64,000 nt of DNA from Botryotinia globosa (GCA_014898425.1 RCSZ01000002.1:1550001-1614000); one strand, 5' to 3'; shown: positions 23,002 to 35,339, counted from the stretch's first letter. The notes: generated from the sequence alone by a model not told the origin. Made by a program: numbers and translations.

Positions 23002-24111
23002 GGTCGCATGTAATTTTGGTTACTGGATATGCAGTAGGTATATGTATAGGTATGTAAAAAGGAAGGGAGATGGTTAACACGTTGAACCGAATGACAGCAT
23101 GCTCAAGGAGGTCACAAGAAGAGCAGCCAAGCACAAATGGAATTGTGGAATTGGAAGAAGTTTGGATTTATTGTGAAATTAAGTGATCTAGGGGAATGGT
23201 AAAGCGATTGAATGGCTCCTCAATACTTCGTCAGCTTTATTAATTAGCAATAGATTGGGTCTTCAATTTACTGCGTTTTTGGGTCTTGAATAAATCAATC
23301 CATGGATACGAACCATTTTCTAAGCTTTGGTCTTCACTCCCCCGTCTTGATCCCAGGGGGGTTTTCCAGAAATCCAGTTCTCACATTTCTTGGCACCCAA
23401 AGCCGGAATAATATAAATCCGGGTGCGAGGCTGTAAGGTGTACCGTGTCACGTGAAAAGTGGCTGACGGTATCAGACAAGGCTGAACGGACTAGGGGGCT
23501 CCATATTTCTTCTTTAGTTAGTTAAACCAATCAAATTCCTTTGATTTCTCCATGGACCATCCATAGCAGAACTAAACCCCGAATTTACCAATCTCCATAT
23601 ACCTATTGAAATAAGGCTGAGCGTAATAATAATGAGAACAACTCATGATAACCTCCAGCTTGAAAGTATATAAAAGTTCTGAGCGAGTGTAGATAGTACC
23701 TAGGTAGCCTGGAGTGGCACCACCTGCGCCATCTGTGGCTGGTGCTCCCTTGTGGCTCAGGTTAGGTTCACCTTTGGGTGGATGGATGCCGGTGGCTTAA
23801 AAGTGCCCGGGCAAGTCTAGCTCCGTCTCCGCCAATCAGAGCGGAGTTCTCCCGCATTTTCTTTTGGACTGAACATTTTCATATATGAAACAGTTTTTCC
23901 AGTCTCAACCATGATACCATGATATATTACATTGAATTGAATTTCTTTTATATTTTATATTCTCTGTCCCTCGCAACCATTCACTTACCCTGAAGAGATC
24001 TTCAATTATTCCCATCCAGACTAATAAGGGTCTCCGGTGAAATATAAAATTCTTTCTTCAGGGTTTTCACAACATCCAAACAGATAAAATTGGGATCCAA
24101 AAGTTCAAAAG
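23002..24111. promoter_or_regulatory. Divergent promoter region, TPR protein and Rix1
   Basis: 1.1 kb with no supported gene. Contains one TACCTAGGTA palindrome at 23698-23707 and a CCACC/GGTGG-rich stretch near 23720-23790. It must hold both promoters. Confidence 0.5.
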
Positions 24112-26361
24112 ATGTCGATTCCATCTGAGCTACGCATTCTTTGCTTGCGTTTGACATCTACTCCTCCAAATGACCTTCCAAGTTTCGTACCTTCTCTTGT
24201 TCAATATGTTCTTCAATGCCAAATTCCTCTTTCAGCCCCCAGTGTAAACTCTGCAAAGGCGGATGCATCGCAGTCGGCAGTCCTGGTCCACAAATTAAAG
24301 ACCCAATTGACGACGTTATTGAATGGCAAGAGCGCCCCGGGAAGATTCGCTGCTATCGCCTTGATCAAGGTCGTGGTCGAAGTCGGAGGTTGGGAAATTT
24401 TGCGCGACGCGGGATCTTGGGTGCGAGGATTACTCTCAATCCTTGGTGTATGTGTGAAAACTATTCCTACCACTTGTGGGTACCCTCTTCTATGTAAATA
24501 CTAATTATCATATTAGAAACCAGACTCAAGTGCTGCCAAAGAGCTGAGTATTGTAGCCCTTGCCAAGATTTACTCCATGACCCATCAATACCAAACCCTG
24601 GTCAGAGAAATCACTACGCCAACATTACCCACCTTTGTAACGTCTTGCTTGAATTTAATCTCATCTAAGCCATCGATGAACACCTTGGATGTAACTCCAT
24701 CATCAGTAGAGACAGTTTTCCGCTCATTTGCTATGTTACTGCCTCGTCACACTACCATTTTCCGCCCTTTCGCATCCCAAATACGTGCTGCCTCCAGACC
24801 ATATTTGGCGTGCACCCTTTGCGATCGGAGTTACGTTCCGTTATCAGTAAAGGAGAGTGCTCGGAAACTAACAGTCGTTCTGCACCAGACAGTCGCGAAG
24901 AATGGTGGGGGAGAGGAATGGGGAAAAGCAGTTCGGGATCTTGTGCAAAATATTCATATGACTGCCGACCAGGTTTTTCGAGCTGTCGTGGAGGACTGGG
25001 AATCAACTGCTGGATACACTGCTGAAGCTGTAAATGTTAATGAAGAGCTCTCCGGTGGCGCGCGAACCCCTGAGGATTTACCCCGCTGGACTGGTATTGA
25101 TGCTGGCATCGAAAGGTTAGTAGGCTTACTGGAATTTCTGGATGAATACCTCAGAGAAGCCACTTCTTCGGCTGTCACAATCCCGGTTGGACCAATTTTC
25201 GATTTAATCACCAGGATTTTGTCGATTTCTTTGCCTTCACCCACAGACTCGAATTCCGGAAGTGTGAGGTTTCACCCTGCCATTGACCGTGATGAAAAGG
25301 ATGGATTATGGGCTGGCCTACCAAATGTTTTTGTTTCCGTATTGCATCTTATCAGCACTATGTCGGCCACTTTAGGACAAAGTTTCGTCTCTCTGGCCCA
25401 GGGAAGTCTCGACTTGCTGATGTGGTCCTTCTCGTCTGGAAAGAACCATCAAGACTTTCGTGCATCGGCATATTCTTTAGCCTGTAATATTCTGCCGTTG
25501 CTCAGTCAAAGCTTAGATAAATCGCGTGTCTCAAAACTTGTACCATTAATGCGAGCATGCTGTAAAGATCTGGAGACAAGTTATTCGGGCATCAGCAACC
25601 CTGAAGCCAGTAAGTCTCAACCTAAAGGTTCGTCAAGTCAGAATGCAGATACTTTACTTCGCGGCTCCATATCGACAATTGTCGTTGTTGACCCAGAAGT
25701 TGTCGCGGCAGCCAGTTCTCTTTTGCCTGTATTATTGTCCAGCCTTCCCCAGGCGTATCTTGATATATCGATGCGTTCTCAACTCGAGCGAACCGCTATT
25801 CTCGGACGGAATAAAGAAGCAATGTTAGCAAGCATACTCAACCCATTTATCGGAAAGAATGGAAAAGCGTTGTCGAGTGTACTCCCACATATTACGAGAG
25901 AATTTCCAGATGATGATTGCGTGGAAATTCTTTTACGACCCCGCATGCCGATCATACCTGCTGGACATACTACCGCGGTACTCGATGATCTTCCAGAAAG
26001 TCTCGATGCTGAAGATGACATTATGGATAGCACTGATGAGGTCGTTGTCAGCCAGAACGAGGTTGTTGATGCACAGAATCTTCAATCGGCTTCAGAGAAC
26101 GAATTTCCGACCCCACTGAGAGAAAATGCCGGTGCTGGATTGAATGCCGGTAGCCGAGAAAATATGCCTAGTCAATCCAGTTTTGAACAATCTGCCATGC
26201 CTGCGGAGATTCCAGCCGCTAGGTTTACCAACCCTCAACCTCTGGATCAGCGTACAATGAATGCGGATACTGCCATGACCTATGATGATACTGGAGAGTC
26301 GGATTCGGATTCGGATGGCAGTGTGCATCTTACAATGCAGTTGGATTCGGATAGCGAATAA
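24112..26361 (+). CDS. rix1: Pre-rRNA-processing protein Rix1
   Basis: Scaffold of the Rix1-Ipi3-Ipi1 complex (PELP1 in animals), which acts with Rea1 on pre-60S particles and is needed for ITS2 processing; nuclear. Two exons (24112-24447, 24517-26361) around a 69-bp intron (GTATGT donor, TACTAAT branch, TTAG), with phase 0 at LG/KPDSSAAKEL; 726 aa. The N-terminal Rix1 domain is alpha-helical (LRILCLRL, KLKTQLTTLLNG, RFAAIALIKVVVEVGGWEIL). A HEAT-like helical body continues to about residue 620. The last about 100 residues are acidic and Asp/Ser-rich (ESDSDSDGS), typical of this family. With RPA49 and eL41 this is the third ribosome-production gene in the window, though they are kilobases apart. 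Confidence 0.88.
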
Positions 26362-27110
26362 ATACAATCAAGCTCGTCAATCATGAAATCGGACAATGCA
26401 GTGTTGCCAAGTGTTATAAGCGAGAACACTCGAATGTAAAATCCACGACTTTTGAACAATTGCGCGTTTCAGAAGGCAGAGTCAATTGGTACTCCAGGCT
26501 GTAATTTCGTAAATAGTTTGATAGAATAATAGCAGTCTTAGGTAGAAAATTACAAACAACCAGCTTTTGAACCATTGCTCATGTTTGTTCAAACAGAATT
26601 GTCGCTTAGTTGACTGTCATGTTCTTGTTAGACATTGATATCCTCTATGTTCTGAATATTTTCCTTTTGCAAGTAGATTGCAGAATTTTCCCTTTGCAGT
26701 TGTGTATGTGTGTGCATATCAAGATTAGTAAAACGTCGGAAAAGGGCCCACGCCCCCTTGTCGGGAATAAGATCAAGTTATGGGTGCCACATCCCCCACC
26801 CCCTGGGATTTGAGTTGTAGCAGACAGATTCATGCTCTGAAATATATGATTATAGTTATTGCTTGTAGAGCATGATTTCAGTAAGGACGGGGGCGGGGAA
26901 TTGTATAAATCGAATATCAGTAATTTTTTTCAAATCGGTCAACCGAGTCCGTGTTGTTGATGAATTTGATTATGTGTGTATTCTTTATTCGACTGAATCT
27001 TCATATTTGTGATCGGTGTGTTACCTGTTATGTTTCTACTTACATTTAGAAGTATATGATTACTGTGTATATGCTTGCTAACATCTCCTGTCTGCTCTCT
27101 ACTCCTATCG

Positions 27111-27175
27111 CTCTCTACCTTTACTCTCTACCTTTACTCTCTACCTTTACTCTCTACCTTTACTCTCTACCTCTA
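27111..27175. repeat. 13-bp minisatellite, CTCTCTACCTTTA x5
   Basis: Five head-to-tail copies of CTCTCTACCTTTA. The last copy differs by one base, and pyrimidine-rich decayed copies follow to about 27240. Confidence 0.9.
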
Positions 27176-30100
27176 CTCTATTCTACTCTCTGCCCTTTCA
27201 TCCCTACCTCTACTATCTTCCTCTACTACTTTCCTCTAGTCACCTCCACTCTTTGACATTCTCCGCCTATCCAACGCAACAGCGAAATCTCATTCTCATG
27301 CACCCAATAGGTCAAGTCTCGGAGTCATCTAGTCCAAGCAAAAGATGAATTTTTCCCTCTGCTTCCATCATGACGCCTCGATATTGACAAGTCTCATGAT
27401 CTTCATCAGCTTTTTTTCAGTAGTTGAACACCTAATTCATGTACCAGCGACACTAGTAATTTAGACTTTTTCCAAGATCAAGCGATTCGGATCCCGGAAG
27501 GGTTTCTTAGCCGAGAGATGCAGAGGCATATGAGTGTGTGTTATGGGCTTCAGGGGGTCTTCAGCGACTTATAGACTTGTGGGCTTCCGAGAAGGTGCAG
27601 TTGGTGCCTATCGAGATGTATAAGCCTGAAGGTGGAAGCCCAGCAGTGGAAGAGGCCTGTAGATGTTCATGCATGGAACCATTGTGTTTCACATGGCTGA
27701 ATTCAGATGTATGATACATTACTACAAGATAGAAGAGAGGAATCCCAGAGTTAGCATGCAGGATTCTTTGGATAATGTTCATCGATCATCAGTTTTTCAA
27801 GAGTTTTGTGTATGATCGCTGAAGCATCTGATTTTGTGCCCATGCGTGTTCATGCTTGATGGCTTGCGAATAGATACCCATTCACTGTAGTTATATGATT
27901 ATTAGTCCTATGAATTATTCAAACTCTGCAAAAGCTGTATATTAGAAAATGGCATATTTTGCTCTCTTGTAAGTTCCATGATTGTGAGGTTGTTTTTGAC
28001 TACAACTATTACGTGCTGATTCTACAGAGAAGAGTGTGCAGTCATGTATGGGTATGTGTATTAGCAGCACAAGAATTTCCCTGCGCAACACATGCACATG
28101 AGCGCCACGTTCTATCATGCTCAAATTATATATATACCATTATGTATTGATGAAGCCGTTTCATGTCTCTCGTCTAATCGTCGCCATCATTCGCCATTAA
28201 GCTTCCTGTCTGTGCGATTGTGTCCCGAGGGTGCCATTAAAGCCTCGCCGTTCGATTAATCTTGGTAATGTTGTGTGCCATCGTTATCTTGTGTAATTGT
28301 AGTTCGTAGAAATCTTATAGACAATCAAGCAACTAATCGTTTCGATCCTTCGTCTAATGTGTCTTTGCTATCGCTGTGATCGAAGTTTTGGGAGTATGTC
28401 CTGAGCAATGTTATTCAGCCAGCCATGATCACATGTTTTAATCCATTTTCTGCAACTCAGATGTGTGTGCTGATCGTTCGCAAATACCTCCTGAGATGAG
28501 TTCTTCGGCTAATCCTTATAAGATGCTGTGTGCTGTATCTTCTTCAGTTGTAGCTGTGGACCGCAGTTAGACAATGAGCGTCGCCATTTGTGAATATGAA
28601 CCGTCGTAGTGTGCCGCGTGTGTATTATCTCACTGCATGATGGCAGTTAATGGATTCGCAGACTTTATCAAGGCTGACCATCTAGTTGGACATCGAATAT
28701 ATTGTGTTGTATATCGCTTCCTTTTGTGTTCCAGGCTTATAGGCTTGTAGGTATAGAGATGTGTATGTGATCGGAGGCACGGTATGCGATATTTTGTATG
28801 AAGAGCTATTCGGGGTTATCTATAGTAAATGGTAATCTAATCTCAGTTTGAAAATATTCAAAGGAGATTGACGCTGATAACAAACACTACATACCCTGTC
28901 TACATACTCTGCCATTACCCTCCTCCTCATAAACCAGCATGTACCTTCTTCGCATGTAGGCCCGTACATGTTCGCTGGCCTAAGGCTATTGCAGCATTGC
29001 TGGGAAGCAGCCATTGGATGGTACAATAGACGCTTGCTATGCCGTGCCTGTCATAATTAGACTGGCTTACCCCCAAGCTCGACGATCGGCAACTACCAGA
29101 AAAAATTTGATGTATGCCAAATGCCATAAGTTCCTTCCTATTGAAAAAGTACAATACAAACTTCTAGACTAATATAGTACTCTCTAAGAGTACTCAATTC
29201 ACTTTAAAATGCATCCATCCCCCCAGTTTCTGATTCTCTTTCTCTTTCTAAAATCGTACCCAACATCTTCACAAAGTCAGCTCAAATATTCTTCAATTAC
29301 TAGAACAATATTCACGTTCACTTTAAGATCTCAAGTACAATACACACACACTGCCATCTTTAGGCAATATCCTCCCGATTATTACCATAACAGCTACTTG
29401 CGCAGCTGCCCAAGGTAAGAATTATCTCCCTCCCAATAATAATCAAATCGCTCCTTCCCTGTCAATTCCACTCATTTTCGAGGCAGTTGCTTATGATCCA
29501 CTTCAGGTTACCCCGAATATCGAATTCGTCCTTCCATCGCCAAATTCCCGAATCGATTAAGAGTGTAATAAAGCTGGTGGATAATGTCAGACAAAGTAAG
29601 ACTTTTTTCACTTTACTCCTTTCAATTTGATGCACTTCCCTTTTATTGCGTACTTTTGCGGAACAATAGCAATAAAACTTGAATCTCTGATAAATTTCTG
29701 TCCTCCCAATTGGATTTGTGGACATAATTTGCAACACTTTGGATCGTTTAGATACATTCAAGTCAGTTTGAGTTGCTCAGCAGTACACAGCGTGTTTGTA
29801 ACTATTTCACGATCATTGGCTTTTGGAGGTTCTCGGTACACCCACTGGTATACTTGGCCTTTACAACCAGGCTGAGTAGCCTTCAAGCGTATCTTGACTC
29901 TATTGAATCTTTTTTGGAAGTTGTTGGTGGAAATTCGTGCAAAGCACGTGATCCTATGGATTGCGCTAGTCTCCTAGTCTAGTTCCTTAGTGGAAGCTGA
30001 ACTTTAGAAGCTTATGTAAGATAGCTTGATCATTGTTGGTATACCCTTGCTCCATACTTCGCACTTCGTATAGTTGTTAAATTGTTGTGTTGTCTTGTAT

Positions 30101-30483
30101 AATGTATTCCAATCAAGAACATACTTCGTCATGTACATCAGGGGATGGGTATACATTTACGCGAGTTGGACTTCACGCCTGATGGTCTAGGCTTGGTACA
30201 TTACGCGAGAGCTCCTGACAAGGAGCGTAATTGAGATTCTTCGATGGCTCGGTTGTTGTACGATGAAGAATTAAATGTAATGGGATGAAACAAATGTATT
30301 TGTTCTTGAAAGTCTTCGGCATTGCATTGCGTTTTTTTTCTACTATTCGTTACTATTCGCTCCGTTCAACTCGTTCTTCTGCTACGTTGGGTGTATCTCA
30401 TGCTGCAGTTGAACATAGTTGAATGCTTAGAACCAAACGACATAATGTAAAGGCTCCCAACTATATGTTGTAGCTCTCGTTTA

Positions 30484-30791
30484 CATTGAAGGCTTTATTA
30501 CATTGTTCAGATCACACTTCAACAATGTAAAGCTTTCAGTCTCTAGATTCAATTACATGATTGAAATGGTTTGAAGTAACGAACTGCATTCGAATATTGT
30601 ACTGTTGTCAAGCATTCAGGGCTTTTAATTGTTTGGATTGTAATCCGACAATTTGAAGCTTGCATTCTTTGAATCATTTCAAATGATTCAAATAATTTAG
30701 AACAATAAACTCATTTTGATCATTCTGCCGCTGTCAAACATTTAGAGCTTTCAATTTTCCGGATCGCACGTCGACAATTAAAAGCTTTCAT
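30484..30791. repeat. Three spaced imperfect palindromes
   Basis: Three related inverted-repeat units lie at about 30484-30537, 30619-30663 and 30743-30791, with centres roughly 125-130 bp apart. Each has arms of the type GAAAGCTTTACAATTGT and its reverse, for example GGCTTTATTACATTGTT with AACAATGTAAAGC. The last unit ends about 90 bp before the start codon of the H2C2-domain gene. Confidence 0.65.
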
Positions 30792-30879
30792 TGCCTGATC
30801 TCGACCAGATTGTTTAAGCATTCGCGTGTTTTCAATGTACTACAACGATTGGGATAATGTACTAATATCTACCTAATAG

Positions 30880-31881
30880 ATGACTTCAAATCTTTCCCCA
30901 GAAGAGCGAAGGGTCATTTTCACTCGGCACATTGACGCTATAAGGTTTTCCGACCCCAAACCCGTGTTAGACCTCAGTACATTGTCCTTCCCAGCATGGA
31001 GGAGTACATTGATCGAATCTTTCGTCGAAAACAATAGGACGAAGGATCCCAATGCGCTGCTACCATCGCGGTCGCGACTGGAAAGGATGATCCGGGACAA
31101 GTCAGCGATCGCCGCTGATCCCGGCGTCATTTTGGACGTACCAGAGGGCTACATGGGAACCCCGGCTTCGTATAAGAACGAATTGAAGTACGAATACGTC
31201 GTTGAGGGTGACATGCTGAGGCATGCGCCTAAAGGGGGGGATAGAAACAAGGTGGAATGGAAGCTAGTAGTACCAGGCGAGGAGTTTTGGGCCCTCTTCG
31301 CAGAGAATCATTTGCCTGGCCACTTTGGCAGAGACAAATGTTTTCTTGGCGTAGGCCCAATAAAGTATCTCCCCAAGAGGACCATTTCGAACATGATACT
31401 CAGCTGCTGTAGTTCTTGCGGGGGAAGAAAGAGGGGAAAGAGGGAGCTGCCAGTCGAAGGAGATGCTATCGAAGGGCCAGCCGCCAAAAGACGCGTTGGG
31501 GTCAACCAAATTGACGAATCCCTTCCTTCTCTCGCTTCTGCGGGTGGGGTTGGGCCTGGTTACGTCGGGGCTCCACGCTATCAGTTGGCCAGCCCTTTGT
31601 CGGCTCTTTACGCTTCTGGTCCCTCCAATCCTGGTGCCGGCGGATCGGATTTCAATGGTGGGTCTGAGCAGTACTATGAGAGTTTGGAATCCCCTGAGGA
31701 TTTGGAGCTCTTTGACGGTCTCCCTGACCTTGCCACTCCGACTTCCGATCCTATTTCCGCTTCTTCTTCCGCTACTACTTTGGCTCTCGTCTCGTCTTCA
31801 AATACTAGTTTTCAAGAATCCTCATCAGTGGATGATATGGTTGCCTCGTGGCGTGCATTTGACAAAGATTTTTTGAACTGA
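30880..31881 (+). CDS. Protein with retroelement-type HHCC (integrase H2C2) zinc motif
   Basis: Single exon, 333 aa. Residues 104-182 match the N-terminal zinc-binding fold of Ty3/gypsy and retroviral integrases. Before the motif are YEYVVEGDMLRHAP and the block LVVPGEEFWALFAENH. The metal ligands are H144-x3-H148-x28-C177-x2-C180, with GHFGRDK after the second His. No Asp-Asp-Glu integrase core, reverse transcriptase or gag follows. Instead come two basic NLS-like clusters (GRKRGKRE, AKRR) and a C-terminal half of about 120 residues rich in Ser, Gly, Pro and acidic residues (LESPEDLELFDGLPDL), resembling an activation region. The N-terminal 100 residues are unrecognised. An open frame without transposase suggests a captured, nuclear DNA-binding protein; that role is inference. 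The alternative is an old retroelement fragment that has stayed open. Confidence 0.7.
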   Translation: MTSNLSPEERRVIFTRHIDAIRFSDPKPVLDLSTLSFPAWRSTLIESFVENNRTKDPNALLPSRSRLERMIRDKSAIAADPGVILDVPEGYMGTPASYKNELKYEYVVEGDMLRHAPKGGDRNKVEWKLVVPGEEFWALFAENHLPGHFGRDKCFLGVGPIKYLPKRTISNMILSCCSSCGGRKRGKRELPVEGDAIEGPAAKRRVGVNQIDESLPSLASAGGVGPGYVGAPRYQLASPLSALYASGPSNPGAGGSDFNGGSEQYYESLESPEDLELFDGLPDLATPTSDPISASSSATTLALVSSSNTSFQESSSVDDMVASWRAFDKDFLN

Positions 31882-34800
31882 TAGACGGTTGTCTTGTCTC
31901 TCTGAGTCTCTAGCCCGGGCTACGGTTAATATCGTGCGATATCGGTATGTGAAGGAGACGAGGAGAGTTCAAGACACCGCCTAGCATAGCTGATGTTCTG
32001 CACTGTACTATGTTGTTAATGTTGCAGCCAATTTGGCATTTTGTATTTTTCTTCTGTATGTTTTTGTATGTTACGTTTTGATGGCCTTGCGAGGTCTTGT
32101 GTTGATACATGTGTTTTCATTAATTTGTAATTCGTAATGTTTAATTTTTAGTGTTTAATTTCTAGTGTTTGATTTCTAGTGTTTGATTTCTAGTGTTTGA
32201 TTTCTAGTGTTTGATTTTCAACTCCTAAATGTATCTAGGTATCGTTGTTATTTTTGAGTTCTTGTAAAGTACAGTGCAGACATTCGGGAAAAAATGAATT
32301 GTTTTTTTTTTTTCGTATTTTATACACCTAGTTATTTCTGCATAAATTTAAACTGGGTATTTTTCTCGAATTATCATAGAACTCCATGTGAATGACATAA
32401 CCAAGCCGTATATAAGTATAGATTTCATAGATTTAGATCACTCCCTCGGATCATCCAATGTAAGCACTATTCCTTTGTGCCCAACAAATGTGAGAATCTG
32501 TAATCAACCCAAACACTTTGTGCCCAATAAACAGCCTTCAGTCCTTCGGGAATATGTGCCAGCAACCAAATTTACGACACTCACGAACTCTGAATCATGA
32601 TCCAAACAAAACAATCCACCACAAGAAGAATGCAAAGAGATTGAAGATTACCAAGGAATATATGTAGTTAGCATGGCTATTGCACTGGTCAAGTTATTCT
32701 AGTTACTGGATTTGTGAAGTTCCTGCTTGATGGCACAGCATATTCACTTCATCTTCATGAGTGTCCGCATGCTATTCGATGCCGGGCTTTTTTTTTCTTT
32801 CAGTTTCAGATAGAATGGCTACTCATTCAGGTGGCTTACTTTGGTAGTTTTATATTCAGTGTAAATTTAGCTAATGCAGGAAGTTGCAGACTGTTCAACA
32901 ACTTGAGCCAAACAAACCATGAGTTTTGTACTATTGGTGTGTACTTTATCTTCGAAATTGAAAGTAGCAAAACACGACAACCCTAACTAACTACCGCTAT
33001 AGAGCTAGAGTACTCAGCAGATTCTGCCGCATTTTCATCTTTCAAGCATAGTCGGGTCCGAGCCGCTCCTCTCCATCCTGCTTCTGCTCGAGTGCCATAG
33101 TAGCACCATCAAAAATCCCCTGCGTATTATCTTGATCTTTCCCAGTGTAATGGTTCTGCCGTGCCGTCTGATACTACAATGGGTAGCACACTAACTAACT
33201 GCGGGGTGAAATTGGTTCCTGTCCGCGATGGTGTCGTATCCAAATCTAAAGATATGATTTGATATAAGCACCAAATCTCAACCCGACGAGCTAGGAGGAG
33301 TGCTAAGACATCTTGGATGTTACATCGTGGGTATCGGTTTTAACGGCCTGTAGATATAAATAAGTAAACGTCCCTCCTGGAGTTTCGTAGGCCATGATTA
33401 AAGATTGCTGTCTCTTAAGCTAAATGCAAGCTTTAGCATTGCTTTTCAATTGCTAGAGATATCTGCTTTGGTAGAGGACAGTTGAAGTCAAAACCGATGC
33501 CTTGCTGGCAAGGAATGAAACTCATTGCGGTATGTCCAGATGTGAAATCGTAACAAGGCAAGAACAGAACTGACTGATGAATCAAAGTACACATTGAGAG
33601 AACGAAACATCGATCATTCGATTTTCACACACAAAGGAAAGATCAAAACCCCGAAACTGATCCGTGGAAACAATACGATATCGTGTCATTGTATCGATGG
33701 GCAGTCAAGAATGCCAACATAGATTGAAAAGATGGATATTAATTTGGAGTATGCAACACTTCACAAATAGGATGCAGTTACAATGGAAAACTCTTCGGAC
33801 ATGGTATCCACTTGCACAACATGAAGCCGAGGTAGCGACGTTTCTCTGTGCATGTCCACATTAGGATCACTCACATACACAAGTTAACGTGTCCAGAATC
33901 TGATTTGAATATATGATACAGATTCATGGATTGAGATCTAGACTGAGTTCCGATGTCTTCCAAAGATACATGCTACACGCGGTGAGGGATTTGGATAGAT
34001 TCGATCGTGTCCGACTAGATCCGATGTAGGATTACGGCGCCTGGCGAAGTGTATCTCGGCTGCTATCGGGTTTCTCTTCCACGCCACGAGATAGGTCATC
34101 CATACCTGCCTTTCTGGATAGCAAATCTATAGTTGATTTTCACATGCCTGTAAAGACATGAGATATTTGACGATTTTCAGCTGATTATAATCACGATATA
34201 TCACGGATGGTAGGGTTCAAGTTGATCACCGAACGATCCTTGATCACAATTGTGGGGGGTTCGAAACCTTACCGGTTTTTTTGAGTCCATAAAGACAAAT
34301 TTTGGTTCACCGGGTTGACGGTATCGAAGATCACAGATCAAAGTTTGTAACAAGCATGAAAATTCTCTCATCGATGACATAGAGCTTTGACCGCCTCGAT
34401 GAAAAATTGGTTCGGAAGTAAGGGCCTGACCCACGTTGGCAGAGATTTTCACACTTTAATCAAGGCCCTTGAGTCCTTGAGGACCTTGACGAACTTGACA
34501 GCCAACAGATCAATCTCGGAGATCTTTCTTCAAATGTTCATACGAATGTGGTCTGCATAGCCGTTACGATCGACTTGCAGATTCGGAAGCCTTTAGTTAT
34601 GCTTGTTCAATGGGGCCTCGCTTAACCTAATATGGGTAAGTTCCGACCCTGCATTAAATATCGATGACCTACAGGTACAGGGCATCAATGGCTGAAGATA
34701 TTGAAAATTGCTTTCTGTTTGGTGGAATAATGCGGAAGAACTAGGATTGTAAGACGATCTAGCCCGTTTAGAAGATGTCGACATGATGCAAGAAAATATT

Positions 34801-35056
34801 GAGAATGATTATCGGGACCATTGTCTGCTCAATCATCAAATAAACTGTGCCTCTTTCTGTGCATGGGATAGCCGTAATCCGATTGTGGTCCAGAGGAGTC
34901 GGTTCTGGGCTATTGGAAAGCCGTTATCAGTAGAATCTTTATGGCTGATTCAGTGGGTATCCGAGACGAGAGAACGTTTTGGCGCCAAAGATGATATCGA
35001 GGCCCAGTAAATATTGATTGATTCAAGTGTCTCAAATCGTGTCGGATGTTGTATAT
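31882..35056. other. Gene-poor AT-rich region
   Basis: 3.2 kb with no supported gene. Includes the 14-bp minisatellite right after the H2C2-domain gene (about 32145-32216) and an A/T-rich stretch near 32300. Plus-strand frames at 32388, 32714, 33664 and 34783 have no motifs, splice continuity or coding-like composition. Confidence 0.5.
32145..32216. repeat. 14-bp minisatellite, GTGTTTGATTTCTA
   Basis: Five head-to-tail copies of GTGTTTGATTTCTA (first copy GTGTTTAATTTCTA), preceded by a decayed copy, about 265 bp after the stop of the H2C2-domain gene. Confidence 0.85.
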
Positions 35057-35179
35057 GGAGGTACATGCCCTAATTTTTGTCTCACCGCTTTTGAAGTCAA
35101 GGATTAATTTGTATGGGCAGAACGATCTGATTGATGATAAATTCAAGGCGGTGAGACAAAAATTAGGGCATGTACCTCC
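35057..35179. repeat. 123-bp foldback with perfect 32-bp inverted arms
   Basis: Arms 35057-35088 and 35148-35179 are exact reverse complements for 32 bp (beginning GGAGGTACATGCCC), around a 59-bp spacer. No clear target-site duplication flanks it and no protein is encoded. It lies about 290 bp upstream of the small secreted protein gene. Confidence 0.9.
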
Positions 35180-35331
35180 GTAGTGGCTTGATAGGTAAAA
35201 GCCATTCGCGGCGATGATGTATCATTGTATCCACGATCGTGATACATGGGTGTTTTGCGGTCAGCGATGCATAGGAAAGCTTGGTCGAGAAAAGCTTTTC
35301 GGATATCCATCCGTCTTCCTACGAAAGAAAG

Positions 35332-35339
35332 TATATAAG
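35332..35339 (+). promoter_or_regulatory. TATA box of the small secreted protein gene
   Basis: TATATAAG about 125 bp before the start codon at 35465, followed by a CA/CT-rich leader typical of highly expressed fungal genes. Confidence 0.55.

Larger units (their letters stand above)
26362..30879. other. Gene desert with minisatellite and palindromes
   Basis: 4.5 kb without a supported gene. It holds the Rix1 3' UTR, a 13-bp minisatellite (27111-27175) and, just before the next gene, three imperfect palindromes (30484-30791). A signal-peptide-like start at 29209 (MHPSPQFLILFLF) reaches a GTAAGA donor at about 29415, but no second exon could be joined. The many T/G-rich stretches at 28100-28700 show no coding character. 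Confidence 0.45.

Noticed and set aside
29209..29418. Secreted protein starting MHPSPQFLILFLF
   Set aside because: Signal-like start and a GTAAGA donor, but no second exon could be found on the plus strand.
30153..30235. Short plus-strand frame (GLGLVHYARAPDKERN) as a retroelement relic
   Set aside because: Too short, no recognised motif; likely chance.
34250..34275. GGTTCGAAACC resembling a tRNA T-arm (B box)
   Set aside because: No matching stem, no A box at the right distance, and no acceptor stem pairing around it.
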